Assembly (NCBI GenBank): GCA_019671135.1
Contig: JAHRHY010000006.1
Coordinates: forward strand, 2,108,001-2,172,000
Reading direction: 5' to 3'
Source: Linnemannia hyalina
Taxonomy: Eukaryota > Mortierellomycota > Mortierellomycetes > Mortierellales > Mortierellaceae
Length of the DNA stretch: 64,000 bases
In this document: in pieces, positions 23,399 to 35,457 of the stretch
Layout: every line of letters begins with the position of its first letter
Numbering within the stretch: the first letter of the stretch is position 1
Made by a program: the position numbers and the translations under genes
The notes under the pieces: model-generated
The model's input: the letters and a program-made list of their open reading frames with translations, nothing else
Databases searched by the model: none
What the model was told of the DNA's origin: nothing

Positions 23399-24910
23399 TT
23401 ATTGAAGGCGCCGGATGTCGTCTTGGACAATGTCGATGCGGTGCATGATATCTGTGTAGGTCTGAACGATGGTGTTGAATTCTGGGCCTGCGGACTTGTA
23501 CCGATCTAGGAGGAGTGCGTTTTGATGTCTCTGGTGCGTTAGTGATTCCTGGCGTTTGTCGATCTCTTGCCTATATTTTTTTTTTTTTTTTTGTTGAAAG
23601 GAAGGAAGGGTTAATTTGGGTTGTAAATATATTCAGGATTTTCGTGGGGTTGTGGGTGTATGTGGAGGGGTGATGGGTTGGGGGGGGGGGGTCTTACCGG
23701 ATGGTGGCCAGTTTTGCGACGGTTTGTTTGTTGTAGACGTGCTCTTGTACTGTCACTTTCAGGATCCTACCAAAAATGACAAGCAAAAAACCATGCAAAT
23801 GATATGGTCCGGATTAGTTGTCTTCCAAAGTACACTTCACATTTCGTGCAAAGAGAAAAAAAAACAAAAAAAAAAAAGCAGAGACAGCATGAAAAAGCCT
23901 TACTCGAGCTTGAGAGTGAGGGATTCGACCAACTGTGAGAAGTACTCTTTCAACGTCTGATCTTGCTCGACCTGGTACCGGATCCGAAACTCGACAATCA
24001 TCTCCCAGAGTGTGGACACTGTCTGGTTCAATGTGTTGAACAAGGACTGGACTTTGTTCTGGAGGGTGAGGGTGAGGAGGAGAGAGTCCTCTTTGGTCCT
24101 GTCGAGAAAGAGGGATTGTTTCTTTGTGCGGGTGATTAGGTCTTCTAGTGTGAGCGTGGTGGTGGTGGGGGTGTTGGAGGAAGGGGAAGAGAGGGAGAGG
24201 AGGTCTTGTTGGCGTTGATGGATGGAATGTTGGATGGCTGTGAGGAGGGAAGGTGTGAGGCCTTCGAGCGCATCGAGATGTGGGCGTAGTTGGTTTACGA
24301 CATATTCGTCCATGTCCATTGTTGTATCAGCGTCGTGGGTGTTGATCCTGGATGCCAGGAGCGAGATTATTGAGTCTGGTTGTCCCCCTCCTCCGGAGAG
24401 ACTGTCGTTATTGCTGTTACTACTGCCTCGACTTGTTCGCTCGGCTAGCTGAGATGTAGAAGAAGGAATGATAAGGCGACGGGTCTCAAGGATGCTGAGA
24501 AGTCTGTCAAGGTGTGTTGATATATCCCGTTGGAGATCTGCTGCTGCAGCGTTGTTGTTGTTGGATGTGCTTCCTGTGAGGTTATTGTAGTGGTCGAGGG
24601 GAAGGAAGCGGAGCCGTTCGATGGGATCGAAAAGGGTTTTTGTCTCGAGGTAGCTTTTCTTGTGCTTCAACGCGTAGCGGGCCTAAATATCAGCAGGAAG
24701 TGGGTGAGGTTTAGCTCTTTGCATGAAATAAAAATGGTGGCAAAAAGTAAATTGACATACAAAATAATGACGGTAACGAACGGTGTTTACCTGGTGGAGG
24801 TCCTGGTCGAGGTGGAGACTGGTTCCTGTGGGTGTGAGGAAGCGAGTGTTGAGGTCTGTTAGGAGGGTGGCGAGTCCTGGGTTTCTGTCGAGGAGTCCTT
24901 GGTCCTGCAT
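23399..24910 (-). CDS. HAUS4: HAUS augmin-like complex subunit 4
   Basis: Model: complement(join(23399..23570, 23698..23766, 23904..24682, 24791..24910)), 379 residues, close to the ~360 of animal HAUS4, with all phases closing. The N-terminus LLDRNPGLATLLTDLNTRF parallels the LLxNPxxxxLLxxL start of HAUS4. The middle is helical and interrupted by Ser/Asn/Thr-rich loops (SRGSSNSNNDSLSGGGGQ). The C-terminus is a long coiled coil (QLVESLTLKLEILKVTVQEH, EIDKRQESLTHQRHQ) ending in YKSAGPEFNTIVQTYTDIMH, which matches the family's Y-x-LGxEFxxLVxEYT box. Augmin recruits gamma-tubulin to existing microtubules to branch spindle arrays. It is absent from budding and fission yeast, so its presence fits an early-diverging fungus. 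Assignment rests on the two ends and overall architecture. The gene runs tail-to-tail with UVRAG (75 bp apart). Confidence 0.75.
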
Positions 24911-25526
24911 GGTTGTTTGTCCATTGTTTGTCTTTGGTGAAGCGAATTGGGTGTGGGGGTGGATCACTTGTCTACACTTTTGCTTCTTGAGCAGGAGAAG
25001 CGAGGTTATTGGATGAGCAGTCACACCCTTTGCTCACGCGCGGCATGGTTGACGCCCACACAGAGAGTCCCTTTTTCACTTCTTTGCCACCCACCGCCAC
25101 TTCTTTAACTCACTCCTTCCCCAATTCCACCACGCGTCCAAGGAACATCAGGGAATAACCCAATTGCTCGTAAGTCGACCAAACACAACCACAACATTGC
25201 GCACGCACCGCGTTCTTCCTCTGCTGGACTTCTTCTGTTTGGCAAATAACGATGCAAACGCGGTGCCCAAAGGCGGAATTGGTTTCGACTCGGGAGACGG
25301 GAGCTGCGCCTTCAAAATAACCGATACCCACGCCAGGACAAAACTCAAAGGGCTGACGTGGGCCATGCCTTGCATCTCTCAACACAACACTCATTTTACT
25401 ATCCTTTTCTTTTCTTTCTCACTCACTTTTGTCTCTTCCTTCTCTCTCTCTCCCCTACCGCAGTAGACGCACCCTACCAACCAACCCTCACCAAACCATA
25501 ACCTACCTTCAACAAACCCAACAACC
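24911..25526. other. Divergent intergenic region HAUS4 / CSN2
   Basis: About 615 bp shared upstream DNA of two divergent genes, with CT-rich tracts near 25400-25455 before the CSN2 start. I see no gene; the short frames on both strands look spurious. Confidence 0.55.
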
Positions 25527-27350
25527 ATGAGTGACGACGATTTCATGATGGAAGAGGAGGAGGACGAGGATTACGATTTCGATTACGAGGACGAGGATGG
25601 TGATGAACCCGACGTGGATTTGGAGAACAAGTACTATAACGCCAAGGGCCACAAGGAGGACGAACCTGACGTGGCGCTTGTCGAGTTCCAGGGCGTTGTT
25701 GAAGCGGAGACTGAGAAGGGAGACTGGTACGTTTAGACACAGGACACTTTTTGTTAGTGGAGGTGTCTGTCTTTTTCGACTTTGATATGTCGGATGAGGA
25801 TACCGCGTGAATGTAGGTCAACGGGAAAACTGACAGTTTACGTGTGATGATTATTACTGTTATTTGGCAATTGTAGGGGTTTCAAGGCTCTAAAGCAGAT
25901 GGTCAAGCTGTCTTTCAAGATGGGCAACTTCGACAAGGTAAGCATCTTGTATCGAGTCGTCGACGGCATTTAATTACGATATGAAATACATGATATTGAC
26001 ATTTCCTTTATTGCCATCGCTCTTTTTTTCTCACGACGCTTATAGACGCTGGAGTACTACAACCAACTACTGCCGTACACGAAAGCGGCAGTGACCAGGA
26101 ACTACAGCGAGAAGAGTATCAACAACATTCTGGATTTCATCTCCTCGTCATCCGACATGGCTTTCATGGAAAAGTTCTACCAGACCACCTTGAACGCCTT
26201 GAAAGACGCCAACAACGACGTAAGTTATCTTAGTCGTGTTAATTATTGAACGCATGTGGTGCTTGTGTGAAAAAGAGCATGAACCTTACCTCACCCTATT
26301 TTTCATAAACACATTACTGGACGAAAATAGCGCTTGCTGGTGAAGACGAACTTGAAACTGGCAAAGCTGTGGCTGGACAGGAAAGAGTTTGGTCGCTTGT
26401 CAAAGATTCTTCGCCAGCTGCATGCGTCGTGTCAGGCGGACGATGGAACGGATGACCAGCGCAAGGGAACACATTTGCTAGAGATCTTTGCACTCGAGAT
26501 TCAGATGTACACAGAGACAAAGAACGGCAAGAAGCTGAAGGCGCTCTACCAGCAGTGTCTCTCTGTCAAGTCGGCCATTCCTCACCCTCGTATCATGGGA
26601 GTCATTCGTGAGTGCGGTGGCAAGATGCACATGATCGAGAAGGAGTGGGACCAGGCACAGACAGACTTTTTCGAGTCTTTCCGCAACTATGACGAAGCAG
26701 GAAGTTTCCAGCGTATCCAAGTTCTCAAGTACTTGGTTTTGGCCAACATGCTGATGGAGTCCAAGATCAACCCCTTTGACTCTCAGGAGACCAAGCCCTA
26801 CAAGAATGACCCTCAGATTGTGGCGATGACCAACCTTGTGAGTGCCTACCAGCGCCGGGACATTCGCGAGTTTGAAAAGATCTTGCGGGAGAACCGGACG
26901 ACGATCATGGACGACCCTTTCATTCGGGCGTATATCGATGATGTCCTGAAGAACATCCGGACCCAGGTGTTGATTCGGTTGATCAAGCCCTATACCCGCA
27001 TTGAGATCTCGTTCATCTCGCGCCAACTCAACGTCCCTGCACAGGATGTCGAGGACCTCTTGGTTGGACTCATCCTTGACAAAAAGATTGCTGGTCACAT
27101 CGATCAAGTCAACCAGCGTCTCGAGCTCCAGCGCCAGTATGTTTCTTTCTTGCTTGATGTGTTGTTGTTTTTTTTTTTTTGGTTTTTCATTGCTTTGCGT
27201 TGTTGAATGGGCCTTTACTCTAACACGCTGCCTTACTTTGACAACTCTTATCCTTTTAGGACGACAGGTGATTTGCGATACAGTGCGATGGATAAGTGGT
27301 CTTCCAATCTCGAGACCTTGTACAACGCCAACATCAATAAGGTGCGATAA
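25527..27350 (+). CDS. CSN2: COP9 signalosome subunit 2
   Basis: Model: join(25527..25726, 25877..25937, 26046..26219, 26331..27136, 27260..27350), 443 residues, the same length as the human protein; all phases close. The N-terminus is acidic ([20 protein letters not shown]), followed by [68 protein letters not shown] and [20 protein letters not shown], which are hallmark TPR-like helices of CSN2. A PCI domain occupies roughly residues 290-420 ([40 protein letters not shown]). It ends in [16 protein letters not shown]. The complex removes NEDD8 from cullins in the nucleus, and CSN2 contacts the cullin-RBX1 end of the ligase. Very high conservation makes this one of the surest calls in the window. 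Confidence 0.97.
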
Positions 27351-27672
27351 GGGTATTCTGGCCCCTGCATCCCTTTTGCAAGAATACAAAGAAAAAAAAA
27401 GTTTAGCAGTTTGCAGTTTGAAAAGTAAAAAGTTGCCACCAAAAATTTCTGTTAATGAGTGTGTGACGTAGCTCGCGTGTGAGCGAGGGTATGGTGGTGA
27501 ACAGAAAATTAAAATAATACCTGCAAAAGGTTGATTCGGATTTCACTCTTTCCCTCCATTCACGTCTTTCTCTTTCTCACTTCGACGCAGCAGGACCAGG
27601 ACTCCACTAACACCCTCTGGACCCAACTCACCGTTTGCAAGAAGCCTCGACCAACTCATTCCTCTCTCCATC
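27351..27672. other. Intergenic CSN2 / PRP3
   Basis: About 320 bp holding the CSN2 3' UTR and the CT-rich PRP3 leader. No gene seen. Confidence 0.6.
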
Positions 27673-29963
27673 ATGAGCATGTCACAAGAGCAGGCAAGGA
27701 TCTCCCTTCAGTGAACCATACACCTGAATCTGCCCTTTTTTTTTTTTTTTTTTTGTGTGGGTGCATGCCAGGAAGGCGCTGCACTTTTCTAGTTTTTTTT
27801 TTTCAACAGCACAACCTAACCACAACACGCGTTTCCTCACTGATACAAACACAGATCAGGGCCATGATGGCGGCAGCCAAGGCAAAGGCAGAAGAAGCCA
27901 AGGCTAGAGCACTCGCCAACGCCGCGATTTTACAACAGCGCGCTCAGCAACAACAACAACAACAACAACAACAGCAACAGCAACAGCAAGCAGCACAACT
28001 ACCACCAACCGCAGCATCAGCATCTGGAGGAGCAGCAGCAAGAGGAGGAGCAGGATTGTCGCAATTGGAATTGATCCGCCAAAAGAAGGAGGCCCTCCAG
28101 GCCAAGTTGAACAGAGTCATACCCGCTGCGTCAGCTGGACAGACGGCGGCGTCTAGTTCTGGATCTCGGCCAGCGGGAGTGGGAGTGGGAGGAGCGACAG
28201 CAGCGGCGAGTGGGCAGAGGACGACGACGGTGAAGGGCGGGTTGGGCATGGATATGGCGCCAGGGCTTTCGAGGGATGCTGAAGGAAACTTGATCATTAA
28301 CTCTGTCACTGCCGGTAAATCCGTCAAGGCGCCTTCTTTCGCCACCGCCAAGGTACTTTCCTTACCCTACTCAGATCGCCATGTTGTATTTTGTGTTTTT
28401 GTACGATATACCAAGTTTTGCTAACTTACGGTTTGTTTGTTTTTCCACGTTGACACAACTTTACTACTAAATAGGTCAACCAGAAGCCAGAACCAAAGAA
28501 AGAGTTGAAGATCCTGAGCGTACCCGAAGAATTCACCAACCCGGAAAAGAACCCTTATTTCGACGAGAATCTGGCAGCGGCACCTCGGGAGCGTCGGTCA
28601 CGGCCGTTGAAGTTTGCACAGCAGGGGAAATACATTAATATTGCGAACCAGATCCGATCCGAACAGCGGGCTGTGCAAATGAGACGGGAGATTGAGGAGG
28701 CTGCCCAGGCGAATATTGAGGAGGATGATCAGCAGATCAAGGATGGCTTCACCAAGGTATGCATCGGGATCATTTTGTTTTTTGTATTGTGGTTGTTGTT
28801 GCTTTTTGTTGATTTTACTTTTTTTTTACCAGTAATGCGATATTTACCACATGTAAGCCCTTCTTTTTGTGTGTGTGTAATAATTGAAATTAGCGCGAGG
28901 TGCTGAAGGGAGTGGAGTGGTGGGATGCAGGGTTCTTGCCTAACAAGACATACGACGATATCAAGGACGGGCATGTTAGGATCGAGACCGAAGACGACCC
29001 ACTCATCACACACTACATCCAACACCCCGTACCAATCGAACCCCCGAACGAAGCCGCCCAAGCCGCCAGCGCCAAACCCCGCCCGCTCATGTTGACAACC
29101 AAGGAACGTAAACGACTCCGCCGCCAGAGACGTGCAGAGCTGCTCAAGGAGAAGCAGGACAAGATCCGGTTGGGTCTCTTGCCACCTGACGCGCCCAAGG
29201 TCAAGTTGGCGAATATGATGAGGGTTCTGGGACAGGAGGCAGTGTTGAACCCGACAGAGATTGAGATGAAGGTTCGGCAGCAGGTTGCGGATCGGTTGCA
29301 GGAACATTTGGATCATAATGCTGCGGCCAAGTTGACGCATGACCAGAGGAAAGCCAAGGAGAGTAAGAAGAAAGAAGAGGATGTTGCCAAGGGTATCTAT
29401 GTCTCTCTCTACAAGTACGTATACTCTTTTGTTGCTTTTTTGTTTATTGGGGATGCTATGCCCCTTCTCCTGCACTTTTTCAGGGTTGCCAAGACGGAGA
29501 CTAACCATGCTAAATATTCTTTTGTGTTTTTTTTTCCCACCATTCTGCTCATAGGATCAACGATTTGTCGCACCCACAGAAAAAGTTCAAGGTCGACAAG
29601 AACGCCACACAACTGGGGCTGACAGGAATCGTGCTTATGTACCCTACCTTCTCGATCGTCCTCGTCGAAGGCGGACACAAGGCCATCAACCAGTACAAGA
29701 AACTCATGCTCCGTCGAATCGATTGGTCCGACAACACACGGCTTGATGGTACAGAGGTCTCGGAGACGACGATCGATAATAAGTGTCTGCTCGTTTGGGA
29801 GGGTCAGTTGAGGGAGCGGCAGTTCAAGACGTTTAGGTTCTTGAAGGCCACAAATGATGCGCAGTTGAAGCAGGTTCTGGTTAGACATGGCGTACAGCAT
29901 TATTGGGATCAGGCGCTTGGGTTCAAGGAGGAGGATATGCTGGGCGCTGAAGTCACCCTTTGA
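27673..29963 (+). CDS. PRP3: U4/U6 small nuclear ribonucleoprotein PRP3
   Basis: Model: join(27673..27693, 27855..28352, 28475..28756, 28894..29414, 29555..29963), 576 residues. The first intron (27694-27854) appears to be GC-AG (GAGCAG|GCAAGG). It joins MSMSQEQ to IRAMMAAAKAKAEEAKARA in phase, a better start than the read-through frame that crosses poly-T tracts. A Gln/Ala/Gly-rich segment follows, then the PRP3 domain: ILSVPEEFTNPEKNPYFDEN, RRSRPLKFAQQGKYINIANQ, LKGVEWWDAGFL, YIQHPVPIEPPNEAAQ, LTTKERKRLRRQRRAELLKE and KIRLGLLPPDAPKVKLANMM. The C-terminal DUF1115-type domain follows (FKVDKNATQLGLTGIVLMYP, VVEGG/VLVEGGHKAINQYKKLML, RRIDW, LVWEGQL). PRP3 stabilises U4/U6 pairing within the tri-snRNP. 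Internal introns are GT-AG with closing phases. Confidence 0.94.
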
Positions 29964-30282
29964 AGTCCTTGTTGGTCCTCGACATTATTCATCGTCCCAT
30001 AATAAATGGACACACTATTTGCGCATGGATTCTGTGATGCATTTGCAGAAATTTCTGTGACAAACGAAGGGATGGAGAGAGAAAAATGGAGCTGCCATAA
30101 AGGGCAACGGAATTTCCTTGCAGCATTTAGTGAGGGGGTGAATTTGTCCCAGCCCCTCGTCAGCAAAAAAATGTGCATTAGAGCGTACGAGGCGGCTGGG
30201 TTTAGAACTTCTCTCGCCTTTGTCCTTGACATATACAATTTTCCTTTGAGCAACATTCATACCCAGCACAAGTTCAGTTGCA
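29964..30282. other. Intergenic PRP3 / Sel1 gene A
   Basis: About 320 bp. The left two thirds are unique. From about 30208 the sequence matches, in inverted orientation, the leader of Sel1 gene B (TCGCCTTTGTCCTTGACATA), so the boundary of the large inverted duplication falls here. Confidence 0.65.
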
Positions 30283-33200
30283 ATGTCATTCACCCCTCCC
30301 AACACTCAGGGCATTCGCTCAATCAACATCAACAACCCCACCTCGTCTCCGCCGCACCCAACCGAGGTGCTCTATGTCGACATCTACACCGACCGCATCA
30401 CAAAGGAAAAGTTCATTCTCTGGGAAGATGTCCGTCTGGTCTTCCACAACGCCCTTCATGTCCGACACAAAGCAAGGGTGGTTCCGTTTATGAAAGACGA
30501 CGACTTCAACACGTACGTCTATGAGCTTGTAGGTTCGACAGCAAAACGAGAGTGAGGTTACTTTTTGGCTAACACCATAATGTTTATATTCTCCGCTCTA
30601 GGATAAAGCCGCTTCGAATTGCTGTCATTCCCGGCGAAATACTGGACATTATCGTAGGCAACCTACAGGACAGTACTCCTCAGCAGCAACCATCAGTTCT
30701 CGGGCAGATTGAACAACAAGCAGCGCGGCTCCCGATGCACAATCCATTCTCAACAATGCGGCCAATATCCCCTACCCACCCATCAACCTCGGTTCTCAAT
30801 CCTCGCTTTAGACCATCAGGAAACAATCTTACCCACGCCGAAATCACAAGGCAACAACTCGGCGAAGCAGCTGTTCGGGCCCGTAACAAAGAGCTCGCGC
30901 ACAAATACGCCAAAGAAGCGATGACCAAGATTGCAGACATGATGGATCTCGACACGCTGCACACAAAGGGCGATGCTGGTCCTGCTGACTTTTGGAAGGC
31001 TCTGAAGTGTTACCTGAAGGCTGTCCATCAGAGTCACGCGCATGCTCAGGTCCAAGTCGGCGACCTCTTTTTTGAAGGTCAGGATGTTTCCAAGAATTCA
31101 TTTGTCGCGATGGGATGGTATCATAAAGCAGCATTTCAAGGAGACACCAACGCTCAGCGAAAAGTTGAGGTCCTTCGACTGTAAGTGGCATATAAGTTGT
31201 CCATTGTGACGAGTAATATTTTCTACATGCTTAAGATTCTCACCAAAAAAAAACCTCGTCAACTTCACATGGCTGTAGCTCTGAACTTCTAATGACAGCG
31301 GCACCCGAGACACCCACGAGCAGCATACTCAAGGCCCAACACAACAGTAGCAAAACGTCCGTTACCCAACCTTCCAGCGACGACAACGAACCGCAAATGT
31401 CCAAGGAGATCCCCCCTCTTACCAATGAGGCCTCTGCTCTCGCCGACATCTCCCTTCCAACAAAGCATGTTGTCAGTCAGAGTGACATTGACGCTCAGGT
31501 TGCTCTTGGAGACAACTATATGGACAGCCAGGACTACCAAGCTGCCATGGAATGCTACCTCAAGGCTGCCAACCAAGGTTTTGTTGACGCCCAGATCAAA
31601 ATCGGCTTTATGTACGATGAAGGCAAAGGCGTTCCCCAGGACTTTGTCAAAGCAGCGGAGTGGTTCCGCATGGCCGCCGATCAAGGGGACGCAGACGCTC
31701 AGGTCAACATCGGTATCATGTACGACGTAGGCAAAAGCATTCCCCAGGACTTTGCCAAAGCGATGGAGTGGTTCCGCAAGGCCGCCGATCAAGGACTCGC
31801 AAAAGCTCAGTACAACATCGGTGTCATGTACTACAATGGCAATGGCGTTCCCCTGGACTTTGCCAAAGTGATGGAGTGGTTCCGCATGGCCGCCGATCGA
31901 GGACACGCAAAGGCTCAGTACAACATCGGTGTCATGTACGATAAAGGCAAAGGTGTTTCCCAGGACTTTGCCAAAGCGATGGAGTGGTACCGCATGGCCG
32001 CCGATCAAGGACACGCAGACGCTCAGTACGACATCGGTGTCATGTACTACAATGGCAATGGCGTTCCCCTGGACTTTGCCAAAGTGATGGAGTGGTTCCG
32101 CATGGCCGCCGATCGAGGACACGCAAAGGCTCAGTACAACATCGGTGTCATGTACAACGAAGGCAAAGGCGTTCCCCAGGACTTTGCCAAAGCGATGGAG
32201 TGGTACCGCATGGCCGCCGATCAAGGACACGCATACCCTCAATACACAATCGGCCTTATGTACGACGAAGACAAAGGCGTTCCCCAGGACTTTGCCAAAG
32301 CGATGGAGTGGTACCGCATGGCCGCCGATCAAGGACACGCAAAGGCTCAGTACAGCATCGGTGTCATGTACAACGTAGGCAAAGGCGTTCCTCAGGACTA
32401 TGCCAAAGCGATGGAGTGGTTCCGCATGGCCGCCGATCAAGGACACGTAGATGCTCAGTACAACATCGGTGTTATATACAACGTAGGCAATGGCGTTCCC
32501 CAGGACTTTGTCAAAGCGATGGAGTGGTTCCGCATGGCCGCCGATCAAGGACACGCGTACGCTCAATACACAATCGGCCGTATGTACTTCGAAGGCAAAG
32601 GCGTTCCCCAGGACCTTGCCAAAGCGATGGAGTGGTTCCGCATGGCCGCCGATCAAGGACACGCAGACGCTCAGTTCGACATCGGTGTCATGTACGAAAT
32701 ATTCAAAGGCGCTCCCCAGGACTTTGCCAAAGCGATGGAGTGGTACCGCAAGGCCGCCGATCAAGGAAACGCAGACGCTCAGTACACAATCGGTGTCATG
32801 TACCTCGAAGGCAATGGCGTTCCCCAGGACTTTGCCAAATCGATGGAGTGGTTCCGCATGGTCGCCGATCAAGGACACGCGGACGCTCAGGTCAACATCG
32901 GTATCATGTACGACGTAGGCAATGGCGTTCCCCAGGACTTTGCCAAAGCGATGGAGTGGTACCGCAAGGCCGCCGATCAAGGACTCGCAAAAGCTCAGTA
33001 CAACATCGGTGTCATGTACGACGTAGGCAAAGGCGTTCCCCAGGACTTTGCCAAAGCGATGGAGTGGTACCGCATGGCCGCCGATCAAGGAAACGCAAAC
33101 GCTCAGGTCAACATCGGTGTCATGTATTATGAAAGCCAAGGTGTGACCAAGAATGACTCGGAAGCCATGAAGTGGTTCCAAAAAGCGGCTGACCAGGGGC

Positions 33201-33289
33201 ACCCGAATGCACAAAAATGGCTGAAGAAGTTGTCTACCAGTGCCAGGTCGACCAAAGTGAAGGGGTTTCTTAGCAGGGTGTTCAATTGA
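30283..33289 (+). CDS. Sel1-repeat protein with Mortierella-type N-terminal domain (gene A)
   Basis: Model: join(30283..30512, 30602..31180, 31279..33289), 939 residues, phases close. After MSFTPPNTQGIRSININNP comes an unnamed compact domain: EVLYVDIYTDRITKEKFILW, EDVRLVFHNALHVRHKARVV, PFMKDDDFNT, then across the intron IKPLRIAVIPGEILDIIV. A linker and a first pair of Sel1-like repeats follow (KYAKEAMTKIADMMDLDTLH, QVQVGDLFFEGQDVSKNSFV, AMGWYHKAAFQGDTNAQRKV), then a Ser/Thr/Pro-rich hinge. The main array has 16 Sel1 units of 36 residues (GVMY-GKGVPQDFAKAMEWFR-type) and the tail ends KGFLSRVFN. The array should form a TPR-like solenoid able to bind peptides or proteins. The partner is unknown. 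Gene B (48887-51445) is the inverted copy with exactly four units fewer. The long antisense frame over the array is a by-product of the 108 bp period. Confidence 0.92.
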
Positions 33290-33379
33290 AGAGTGAAGAG
33301 TGAAGGGTGTCGAGTTTGATAAAAAATATCAAATCGCAAAAATAAATAAACGTGATATTAAAACGGCCCGATTCATATC

Positions 33380-33494
33380 ACTGATAACTTTCTTAGTTTC
33401 ACCCGTTGATCAAATCAAACGCTACAGATGTAGCGTGAAGATTTCCTCCGCACTTGCCACCGGTCTTCTTTTTGTGGTGAGGCACTCGCTCAAT
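33380..33494 (+). repeat. Sel1-gene leader block, copy 2
   Basis: Runs from ACTGATAACTTTCTTAGTTTC through ATCAAATCAAACGCTACAG and CACTTGCCACCGGTC to GCACTCGCTCAAT. It lies just downstream of Sel1 gene A. No Sel1 start follows, so it is a leftover of a lost downstream tandem gene or a shared 3' flank. Confidence 0.7.
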
Positions 33495-33855
33495 ATATAT
33501 TTTTTTCCAATCTTTACTTGCCAACATGCCTTCTCATTTCTCTTTACCCAAAATAATCATGAAAGGAGCGCATAAACTGAAGTTACCCTTCCCCTGTCTA
33601 TACTCTCACCTGTCAGTATCACCAAACACCATGGGACATATTCTGGTTTAGATTAAATGTTGTACAAGTGGTTTTTATTACTGTTTCGTGCTAAAGCTAA
33701 CAGGACGAGAGAGTACCACGAAACTGTGCTCGAGAGAGACGAACCCGAAGCATCGTGACCAGCACGAAACTAGGGTCTGAAAATGAAGTGAAGTGCACAG
33801 AGGACAAACATAAACACAAACCATATAACACACATACACAAGTTTCTATGAACAG

Positions 33856-33886
<31 letters not shown>

Positions 33887-33888
33887 GC
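33856..33888. repeat. GTT trinucleotide microsatellite (arm A)
   Basis: About eleven GTT units. The matching AAC tract in arm B (48325-48347) is shorter, about seven to eight units, showing length change since duplication. Confidence 0.88.
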
Positions 33889-34008
33889 GTTGTTTGTGTT
33901 TGGATGGTTTGTTATGATTTTTTGTGCAAAGGTGTGTGTGTGTGGGTCAAAACAAACAAAGAGAGGAAGAATAAGGGAGTTGATATGTTGGTTGTGTAGT
34001 ATGTTTGT

Positions 34009-35457
34009 TTAGGCCTGCATAGAGATGAAAGAGACGGCGGCCATCAGGGACGGAAATGTAGAAGTAGTGGAGGTGGAGGTAGTCGTAGGGGATGAAGAAA
34101 AGGAGGTCGAGGCAATGTACTCTCGACGTTGTAGAGTGGTTGTACTGTTTCTCCTGTCCCTTGCTCCTGCACCACCACAACATGTTCCATTGACGCTACT
34201 GCTATTGGTGTTTGGGATGCAGGTGACGCCGTTCATCCATCGAGATCTCAGGTCTGTATGTTCGGATGGATGGAAGACGTTGCAGGATCGGTATTGAGGA
34301 CCGTAGCTGGTGTTGTTATTGTTATCTTGTTCGACCTCAGACTCGGATTCGGATTCAGAGGAGGAGAAGGTCAGTCGAGGCGAAAGTTTGACGATAGTGC
34401 CGTCTTGTTCGTCGTGGATAAAGACACCGCTGTCTTTGCGGTCGCTCCTGAGGTCACTTGGAAGGAGAGCGCTAGTATTGGTGTTACTGCAGGAACTGAT
34501 GTTGGAGGTGAGTGGAATGGCGTTGGATGTAGTGGTAGTGTTGTTGCCCCTGAAAAGACGTCTCGAAAATGTTAGCGCCTCCTCCACTTCTTCTTCATCC
34601 TCATAGACTTGACGGTGTTGCAGGGGATGTGGTTCGATCGAGTAAATGGATCCGGTGTAGTTGTTGACAATGTTGTTGTTGTTTTCAGGTGTTGTGCTGA
34701 GGGGGAGGTAGAGGGAGGAAGTGGTAGGGTTGTTGGAGGAGTGGTATGACGAGCTGTAGATTCGAAGAAGAGGATGTGGTTGCGGTTGTTGTGGGAACGG
34801 TTGGAAAATGAAGCACTCCACTGCATCGATCTCTCCCTCCTCCTCCTCTTCCCTTCCCTCCTCATCATCCTCGCTATCGTAGTCGCTCTCACTGTCGCTG
34901 TCGTCAAAGGTAGAAGGGTAGCAAGAGAACTCTTCGAAGGCGACATATGTCCGCCATGGCTGTGCTGTGGTGGATGTGATGGAGAGCAATGATGTATGCG
35001 ACTGTTGGGCGAGCGGCAACAATGGTGGCAACAAGAAACTGCTTCCCAACCTTGACGCTATTGCTGCTGCGGTATTAATTGGTACCGCCGTTGGGTCCTC
35101 GCATGATTCAAGGATGTTGCCCTCAATCATCCCAGGAATCTCCCCGAGCGCAAGCTGGACTTCCCAAAGAGATTCGAACTGCTGCGAGGCAATCAGGTCG
35201 TTACTATTGCTGGCAGATGCGATGACTGTAGAGTTGATGGTGGAGAGGGAGGCACAGGAGTTGGTGGGGTGGACGTTGAGGGAGAGGGTGCTTGAGAAGT
35301 AGACGTGACGATAAGGAGTGTATATCTGTTGATAGTGCGGGGATAGGGGGCGATGTTGGTATTGATACGGTTGTTTCCTTTGCTTTTGATGTTGTTGTTG
35401 TTCTTGTTGATGTGGAGAGGAGTGCTGTTGTTGTGACCCATGGTTACCATTGAACAC
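34009..35457 (-). pseudogene. 5'-truncated copy of the 46447 gene
   Basis: Some 480 codons remain open on the minus strand and match residues after the first intron of the gene at 46447-48197 almost throughout: SPHYQQIYTPYRHVYFSSTL, ESLWEVQLALGEIPGMIEGN, QPWRTYVAFEEFSCYPSTFD, DRKDSGVFIHDEQDG, ending VSFISMQA. Exon 1 of that gene is absent, because the duplication ends at about 35585. The first ~90 bp of exon 2, including the splice acceptor, is flipped (35437-35528). The open frame therefore begins in inverted sequence with GTG and has no ATG before the conserved part. I treat it as a young pseudogene. A transcript starting at a later internal Met cannot be excluded, since the frame has not decayed. 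Confidence 0.75.

Noticed and set aside
27531..27854. Read-through N-terminus of PRP3 starting near 27531
   Set aside because: It crosses poly-T tracts and has no similarity to PRP3. The GC-AG splice from 27673 gives a better N-terminus.
31289..33214. A 641-codon open frame antisense to Sel1 gene A, and similar long frames on either strand over the other Sel1 arrays
   Set aside because: The 108 bp unit is a multiple of three, so any frame without a stop in one unit stays open across the array. The sense frame carries the Sel1 consensus and correct splice junctions.
33856..33888. GTT repeats, and other short tandem repeats, as a CRISPR-like array
   Set aside because: They are simple microsatellites without spacers, in a eukaryotic genome.
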